NCBI GenBank assembly: GCA_023430565.1
Contig: JAEZAD010000325.1
Span: 1-16,330 of the forward strand
Source of the DNA: Verrucomicrobiota bacterium
GTDB taxonomy: Bacteria > Verrucomicrobiota > Verrucomicrobiia > Opitutales > Opitutaceae
Direction: 5' to 3'
Length of the DNA: 16,330 nt
Shown: positions 1 through 7,500 of the stretch, one piece after another
Layout of the letters: every line of letters starts with the position of its first letter
Numbering within the stretch: position 1 is the stretch's first letter
The notes under the pieces: generated by a model
The model's database searches: none
What the model was told of the DNA's origin: nothing
The model's input: the letters and a program-made list of their open reading frames with translations, nothing else
Position numbers and translations under genes: made by a program

Positions 1-732
1 TTCCTCCATCAGATCGATCACGCGAAAACCAAAATGCTCCACCGCGCCGACGATGTCCGACTTCTGCAGCCAGCATGAATCGATCGCGCCTCCGCCGCAA
101 AATCCCTTCCACTCCAGCGCCTCGCCGTAGCGCTTTCGGAAGAGCGCATGTTGATAACCCGCCACCGTGGTCAAGACCGGCTCCGGATCGAAATACCGCG
201 CGATCTCCGTCTGCGCCGAGATCGCCGCTCGGTCGTAAAAATGCGTCCAGATCAGCAGCGTCTCGCAGCGTTTCGCGAGCAACGACAGCAGCTCCATCGG
301 GTTTTTCTGGTGATACAACACGCCGCTCGCGATCGCGATGTCGAAGGTCTCCCCCGTGTTGCTCAGATAGGGAACGAAATCGCCCAGCTCGAACTTCGCC
401 CGGTGCATCCCAAACACCTCCTTGATCACGAGGCATTTCAGATACGCCCGCGCATTCGCCTCGATCGACACGATCTCCGCCGCGCCCGCGCGCTCCACCA
501 TATACGTGTGCGCCGCCTCCAACGGCCCGAGCTCCAGCACGCGCTTCCCCGCAAACCCGCCGATCGCCTTGGAGAACCACTCGATCCGGTAATCCTCGAA
601 CGCCCGCACCGGCCCCGTGCTTGCGACGAGCCCCGTGTGATCGGGCAGCCGGCACGACCATTCGCCTTTGAATAAATCCAGCGCGTTCTGCGCCGAAGGC
701 ACCGCATCGAAGTAGTTGGGGAAGTCCGCCAT
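1..732 (-). CDS. Class I SAM-dependent methyltransferase (3' end off the window)
   Basis: This frame is open from an ATG at 732 to the left edge, giving 244 residues without a stop, so the C-terminus is missing. The fold looks like a class I SAM-dependent methyltransferase: motif I is VLELGPLEA (residues 65-73), an acidic residue after the next strand is E91, a third motif has D118, and SGVLYH (136-141) resembles the SxGVLYH segment of CmoB-like enzymes. Motif I is degenerate, because the usual ExGxGxG has lost its later glycines. The acceptor substrate cannot be told; enzymes of this type often modify glycans, lipids or tRNA. No clear Shine-Dalgarno sequence precedes the ATG. A perfect TTGACA lies at 772-777 on the minus strand, but no convincing -10 box follows it. 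The gene shares its strand with the upstream tRNA-Glu. The family is fairly certain, the role unknown. Confidence 0.8.
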   Translation of the reverse strand, partial: MADFPNYFDAVPSAQNALDLFKGEWSCRLPDHTGLVASTGPVRAFEDYRIEWFSKAIGGFAGKRVLELGPLEAAHTYMVERAGAAEIVSIEANARAYLKCLVIKEVFGMHRAKFELGDFVPYLSNTGETFDIAIASGVLYHQKNPMELLSLLAKRCETLLIWTHFYDRAAISAQTEIARYFDPEPVLTTVAGYQHALFRKRYGEALEWKGFCGGGAIDSCWLQKSDIVGAVEHFGFRVIDLMEE

Positions 733-815
733 ACGCGCTCTGCGCCTGAACTCCGGCCAGACCCGCCGCGCTGTCAACCGCTTTGACCCCGACGCTCCCC
801 TCCCCAGCTAAAAAT

Positions 816-890
816 TGGCGCCCCCACGGGGAATCGAACCCCGCTTTGAAGATTGAGAATCTCCTGTCCTAACCGATAGACGATGAGGGC
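816..890 (-). tRNA. tRNA-Glu (anticodon CTC)
   Basis: The minus strand folds into a full cloverleaf. The acceptor arm is GCCCTCA paired with TGGGGGC (one G-T pair). The D stem is GTCT/GGAC, the anticodon stem GGAGA/TCTTC, and the anticodon loop TTCTCAA gives anticodon CTC, which reads GAG. The T arm is CGGGG-TTCGATT-CCCCG. The discriminator base is G and the 3' CCA is encoded in the DNA. The 75-nt length including CCA is normal for tRNA-Glu. A TTGACG that could be a -35 element lies at 929-934 on the same strand, but no good -10 box follows at the expected distance. GAG is a minor Glu codon next to GAA in some genomes, but in this GC-rich sequence it is well used, so a dedicated CTC isoacceptor makes sense. 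Confidence 0.95.
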
Positions 891-1505
891 GTCGTCGGGA
901 GGAAAGACGGTTTCGATTTGAGTGCGGGCGTCAAGCACCGGGTTTGCCGCCTCCAGCCCGCACCGTTTCTCCCCGGGATTCCCTCGTCGCGTTCGAATTG
1001 GCGAAGCAAAAATCCGCATCGTTATCGATGACGACTTGCCTCTCGCCATGTCGGCACGACGCCGCACGACGGAATCGCCCCCCGATGGCTTTTTCAGAAC
1101 CGCCCGACCCCAATCAGGCCGATTTCCACCTGATACCGGGGAGCCAATCCGTCGGGTAAGATTCTCCGTTCGATTCTGCCGCGAGGCTCTGCGTATGACG
1201 CGGAGGTCCCCGATATTCCAGCGCCTTACATGACCACCCTCGTTGCTTCGCGCGTCCGCCATACGCGTTCTCAACCCGCTCCGCCACCGGCTCGGCGCAA
1301 GCGTCGTTTCCCCGGGGCGTGGACCCCGCTCGGCCGCGACGACGTCCCCTGAACCGCGCTCACTTCATGTTCCAGAAACGCCGCACGTTCATGTCCCTCC
1401 CAGCGCTGCAATCAGGGAAAAGCGCACGCCGTCACGACGATCATGCACCAAGTCCGGCTGTCTCTATTCCCTAAATTGCGTCTTGGGCCCCTTCACCAAC
1501 TTCAC
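891..1505. other. Gene-poor intergenic region, about 615 bp
   Basis: No coding region is supportable here on either strand. The open frames present lack family resemblance, and the longest one (minus, 774-1274) reads straight through the tRNA-Glu gene. The stretch must hold the upstream control region of the giant exported-protein gene on the right and of tRNA-Glu on the left, but no clear -35/-10 pair was found for either. The 18 bases at 1255-1272 nearly repeat the bases around the methyltransferase start (724-741). Confidence 0.5.
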
Positions 1506-4500
1506 ATGAATCTACGCTCCCTCCTGGTCGCGGTCGCGACACTTGTCGCCGCAGCGACGAGCTCTGCCTACAACTTCTCCCTCAGCCAGCTCCAAGGCGT
1601 CACCCTCACCGCGTCCACGTCGCTTCAGTTCGGTCCCGACCACCGGCTCTACGTCTCCCAGGTAGACGGAACGATTAAAGCGCTCACCATCCAGCGCCTC
1701 GGACCCAACAACTATCAGGTCACCGCCACCGAAAACATCGAGCTCGTCAAAAACATCCCCAACTACGACGACAGCGGCGTCCGCAACTTCACTCTCACCA
1801 AACGCCAGGTCACCGGGATCCTCGTCGTCGGCACGGCGGATAATCCGATTATCTACGTCAGCTCCAGCGACCCCCGCATCGGCGGCGGCAGCGGCGGCGA
1901 AAACGACCTCAATCTCGACACCAACTCCGGCATCATCTCCCGCCTCACGCGCGTCAACGGGGTCTGGACCAAACTCGACCTCGTTCGCGGCCTCCCCCGC
2001 TCCGAAGAGAATCACGCCAACAACGGTCTCCAGCTCGACCCCGTCACCCACACACTCTACGTCGCCCAAGGCGGCAATACCAACGCCGGCGGCCCTTCCA
2101 TCAACTTCGCCTACATGGGCGAGACCGCCCTCTCCGCCGCCATCCTCTCGATCGACCTCGACGCCATCGAAGCGATGCCCGTCAAGACCGACCCCTACGG
2201 CCAGAAATACCTCTACGACCTCCCCACCCTCGACGACCCGAATCCGTCGCGCGCCCACAATCCCAACGGCGCCGACGTCAACGATCCCTTCGGTGGCAAC
2301 GACGGCCTCAATCAAGCCAAGCTCGTCGAGGGCGGCCCCGTGCAAATCTATTCACCCGGCTGGCGCAATCCTTACGACCTCCTGATCACCAAGACTCCCG
2401 GCCACGAGGGTCGGATGTATTCCTTCGACAACGGCGCCAACGTCGGCTGGGGCGGCTATCCCATGAACGAGGGCCCTCAGGGCAACGTCACCAACCAATA
2501 CGTCGAGGGCGAACCCGGCCAGGTCAACGACAAGGATGGCCTCTACCGCGTCACGCCCGGCTTCTACCGCGGTCACCCCAACCCGCTCCGCGCCAATCCC
2601 GCGGGCGCCGGCTGGTTCCACTTCGATTCTTCCCAACCTCCCGGTTCGCAAAAGATCTTCTCGCCCAACCCGACCTCCGACTGGCCCGCCGTTCCCGTTT
2701 CCATGGCCAACCCCGTCGAAGGCGACTTTCGCCTGCCCGGCGTCGCCGACGGCGCGCTCCTCACCTACACCGAATCCACCAACGGCCTCGCCGAATACGT
2801 CGCCACCAATTTTGGCGGCGAGATGCAGGGCAACCTCATCGCCGCCGGCTACGACGGCAAAATCCTCCGCATCGCTCTCTCCGCCGACGGCAACAGCGTC
2901 ACCAACGGCGTCGAATTCCTCGCCACCGGCTTTGGCAACCTCCCGCTCGACGTCACCACGCCCGATCCCGGCCACGGCGCCGCCTTCGTCGGCACGATCT
3001 GGGTCGTCCATTACTCGCCCGCAAAAATCACCATCCTCGAGCCCGAAGACTTCGATTCCCCCGGCGGCTCGAATTGCACGGGCATCGATTCCTTCGATGT
3101 CGACGAGGACGGCGACGGCTTCAGCAACGCCGACGAAATCGACAACAACTCCGACCCGTGCTCCGGCGCCATTCGCCCCCCGGATATCGACGGCGACAAC
3201 CTGTCCGACCTGAACGATCCCGACGACGACAACGACGGCATCCCCGATCTTCAGGATCGTTTTCCCGTCGATCCGTTCAACGGCATCAACCTCGCCACGC
3301 CGCTTCATCACGAGCTCTTCAACGATTACGGCGTCGGCTTTTACGGCGTCGGCTTCACCGGCCTCATGATGAACCCCGGCCAGGATTACCTCACGCGCCG
3401 CAGCCCCGATAACATCATCGCCGGCGGCACCGCCGGTCTCTTCACGATCGCGCACGCCGGCACCGGCACACCCCGCGGCGCCGCCAATTCCCAGATGGAC
3501 GCCTACCATTTCGGAATTCCCTCCAACGCCTACACCGCCCCCTACCTCGTCGGCATCCGCCTCGCCGGTCCCTTCTTCAGCAGCACACCGACCGGCTCGC
3601 AACGCCAGGGCGTCTACGTCGGCCATGGCGATCAGGACAACTATGTCTCCGTCGCGCTCCACGCCAACAACGGCGCCGGCGCCATCGAAGTCGTTCACGA
3701 ATCCACCGGCACGATCGTGGCCGAAACGCTCTTCCCGTTCCCGGAACTCAACGAGGCTTCGACCGTCGACGTGTTCTTCCAAATCGACCCGATCGCCGGC
3801 ACGATTCTTCCGCTCTACCAACTCGAGGGCGAGACCGCCCTCACCGCCCTCGGCGCTCCCATCGCCGTCAGCGACTCCCTCCTCGCCGCCGTCGCCGGCC
3901 CCGACCCGATCGCAATCGGTGCCTTTGCCAACCGCGCCAGCGGCGATCCCGCCTTCCCGGCGACGTTCGACTTCTTCGACGTCGCGCCGATCTCCTCCAC
4001 CGCCATCGCCAAGATCACCGTCGATCCCACCGGCTCCAACATGGCCACCTCGAGCACGTTCAACACCGGCTCGTTCAAAATCGAGAATCTCTCCACCGGC
4101 GGCCAGCAAATCACCAACGTCCACATCGACATCTCCACGTCCGTTCTGCCCGACCTCGTTTTCGACACCAACGGCGCCGCCGGCGATCCGGTCGCAAAAA
4201 ACTTCACGCCCAACAGCGCCACCGGCGGCGTCGTCCTCGCCAATGGCGGAGCCACCCAGCCGCACAATGGCGTCGACGCCGACGACGGCTTCGATGCCGT
4301 CGCCATGACTTTCTCCGCGTTCCCCGTGAACGGCCTGTTCACGTTCTCGATCGATATCGACCCCAACAACGTCAAGGGCGTCGCCCAGCCCGGCGAACGC
4401 GACTCCGCCAGCGTCTCCGGTCTCGAACTCGCCGGCGCCACCGCCACCGTCACCTTCAACGACGGCTCCACATTTCGCACCCGCCTCGGCCGCGTCGAAA

Positions 4501-7500
4501 ACAGCGTCGACGGCTCCTACGGCTGGGCCCGCGCCGACAAGCCCCCGCAACCCGTCCTCGCGATCGTCGGCAACGTCTCACCCTTCACCACCAATCAAGC
4601 CACGCAGACCGTCCGCGTCTTCGGCCCGCCCGGCCTGAACGTCTCGTTGGTCATTCTCGAATCCGGCCTCTACCTCGTGGGCGTCCCCAGCGGCGGCTAC
4701 AACGTCCAGCCCTACGACACCAACACGATCATCAAAGTCACCGAACTCGCCGCCGTCATCGCCGAGCCCGGTTACGTCGACATCCCCGTCACGCTCACTC
4801 AAACCGAGCCGAAGGCCGGCTATAATCTCATCGCCGCCACGTTCTCTTCCGGCGGCATCAAAGGCCCCACTTCCTCGACACTTCTCGCCCGCTACGACCC
4901 GTCGTTCACCGGCGGCGACACCCAGCCGCCGACCGCTCCCGGCAATCTCGCCGCCTCGAGCGTCACGTCCCGCAGCGTCTCGCTGAGTTGGTCCGCTTCG
5001 TCCGATAACGTCGGCGTCGTCGCTTACGACGTCCTGCGCAACGGCTCCATCGTCACCACCGTATTCGGACTCAACTACACCGACATCGGCCTCGATTCCG
5101 GCGTCACCGTGAATTACTCCGTCGTCGCGCGCGATCAGGTCGGCAACACCTCGCCCGCCGCCACCACCTCCGCCACCACCGTGTCCAAAGGCTCGGTAGC
5201 CCTCCGCGTGAATGTCGGCGGTCCGTCCTTCGTCGACAGTTTCGGCGCCACGTGGGCCGCCGACAACGGCTCCAACACCGGCATGACGTCGAGCACGAGC
5301 CAGTCGATCGACCGCACGATCGACGACACCGTCTTCAAGACCCGCCGCCTCGACTCCCAGGCCGCCGCTCCCGACCTCATCTATTCGTTCAACGTGCCCA
5401 ACGGCGACTACGAGGTGCAGCTCCTCTTCGCCGAAAACGACACCGGCAACGCCGCCGTCGGCAAACGCGTCTTCGACATCTCCCTCGAAGGCACGCTCGC
5501 CCTCGACAATTTCGACATCTTCGCCAGCGCCGGCGCGCCCTTCACCGCCGTCATCGCCACCGCGACCACGTCCGTCGCCGACGGACAGCTCAACATCCAT
5601 TTCGGACGCGTCACCGGGAACCCGCAGGTCAACGCGATCAAAGTCATCGCGCTCCCGCCCGCCGAAACCGAGCCGCCCACCACGCCGGCCAATCTCCACA
5701 CCGTCAACATCACCGCCAGCACCATCAGCCTCGAATGGGATGAGGCCACCGATAATGTCGGCGTCACCGGTTACACCATCTCGCGCGACGGCGTCCTCCT
5801 GCAAACCATCTCCGGCCTGTCGTTCACCGACACCGGCCTCGCTGCCTCCACCACCTACAACTACGAGGTCAGCGCCCGCGACGCCGCCGGCAACCTCTCC
5901 GTTCCCGCGACGTTGAGCGCCACCACCCTCGAGCCGGTCGGCGACGACACCGAACCGCCCTCCGCCCCCGGCCCGCTCGTGTTCTCGAGCATCACTGCCA
6001 CCGGCGTCACGCTCTCCTGGACCGCCGCCACCGACAACGTCGGCGTCACCGGTTACCAGATCTCGCGCGACGGCGTGCTGCTCACCACCGTCGACTCGCT
6101 CACGTTCACCGACACCGGCCTGTCACCGGATACCGAATACAGCTACTCGGTCGTCGCCGTCGACGCCGTCAACAACGCGTCCGTTCCGAGTTCCGGCACG
6201 GTCACCACCTCCGAGGTGCCGACGCCCGATGCCATCCGCATCAACGCCGGCGGCTCCACCTACGTCGACAGCTTCGGCAACACCTGGGCCGCCGACACGG
6301 GCTACAACACCGGCACCGCCAAGGTCTGGCCCGACACGCTCACCGTCAGCGGCACGAGCGACCCTGTGCTCTTCCGCTCCGAGCGTTACGACCCCGCTCC
6401 GAGTCCCGATCTCTCCTACACCGTCAACGTTCCCAACGGCAATTATCTCGTCCGCCTCCACATGGCCGAGACCTTCGCCTCGACCTCCGGCCCCGGTCTG
6501 CGCGTCTTCGACATCGATATCCAGGGCGCCCGCGCCTTCGAGGATGTCGATATCTTCGTCCGCGCCGGCGGCGCCAACCAGGCCGTCGTCCTCGAGAAGT
6601 CCGTCACCGTGTCGTCCGACCAACTCACGATCGCCTTCCTCCACCAGGTCGAAAACCCCAAGGTCAACGCCATCGAAATCGTTCCCACCGGCGGCACGCC
6701 TGCCGACACCGAGCCGCCCACGCAGCCCGGCCCGCTCTCGTTCACCGGCGTGAGTTCGACCAGCGTCACCGTCAACTGGACCGCTTCCACCGACAACGTC
6801 GGCGTCACCGGCTATCGCGTCTTCCGCGACGGAGCCCAGATCGCCGCGGTCGCCACGCTGTCGTTCACCGATTCGAGCGCCGCCAGTGACACGACGTATT
6901 CCTACTCTGTCGTCGCCGTCGACGCCGCCGGCAACACGTCCCTCGCGCGGACGGATTCGGTCACCACCGATCCCGCCCCGCCCGATCCCGACTTCGCCCT
7001 CCGCATCAACGCCGGCGGCCCCGCCTATGTCGACTCCGCCGGCAACACCTGGTCCGCCGACACCGGCTACAACACCGGCAAGGTATCTTCCGACAGCGCC
7101 ACCGTCGTTGGCACATCCGATCCGCAGCTCTTCAAAACCCTGCGCTTCGACGACATCGCCGCCCCGCACCTCGTTTACGCGTTCAACGTTCCCAACGGCA
7201 ACTACCTCGTCCGTCTCCACCTGGCCGAAACGAGCGGCGCCAACAAGGCCCCCGGCAAACGCATCTTCGACGTCGATATCCAGGACCTGCGCGCGTTCGA
7301 GGACGTCGACATCTTCGTCCTCGCCGGAGGCGGCAACAAAGCCCTCGTCCTCGAATCCGAGGCAGAGGTCACCAACGGCCAGATCGCCATCAAGCTGATC
7401 CCACAGGTGAACGTCTCCCGCATCCACGCCCTCGAAATCCTCTCGATCGACGAAGGCGGCGGCTCGGACACCGAACCTCCGTCCGCTCCCGGCGCGCTCA

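Noticed and set aside
148..675. Plus-strand open frame of 175 codons opposite the methyltransferase
   Set aside because: The minus-strand frame carries clear methyltransferase motifs; this one is Arg/His-rich shadow sequence.
749..777. Possible promoter for the methyltransferase (TTGACA at 772-777, minus strand)
   Set aside because: The -35 match is perfect, but the 17-bp-spaced hexamer GGAGTT is a poor -10, so it is not called as a feature.
774..1274. Minus-strand open frame of 166 codons
   Set aside because: It runs through the complete tRNA-Glu gene, and its translation has no recognisable domain.
1243..1300. tRNA-like segment (minus strand, GCGGAGCGGGTTGAGAACGC)
   Set aside because: It resembles a Ser/Leu-type D arm, but there is no anticodon stem, no TTCGA T loop and no closing acceptor stem nearby.
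1443..1505. Earlier in-frame start for the giant exported protein
   Set aside because: It adds 21 residues in front of an already complete signal peptide and has no ribosome binding site; the start at 1506 gives a normal signal sequence. The earlier start cannot be fully excluded.
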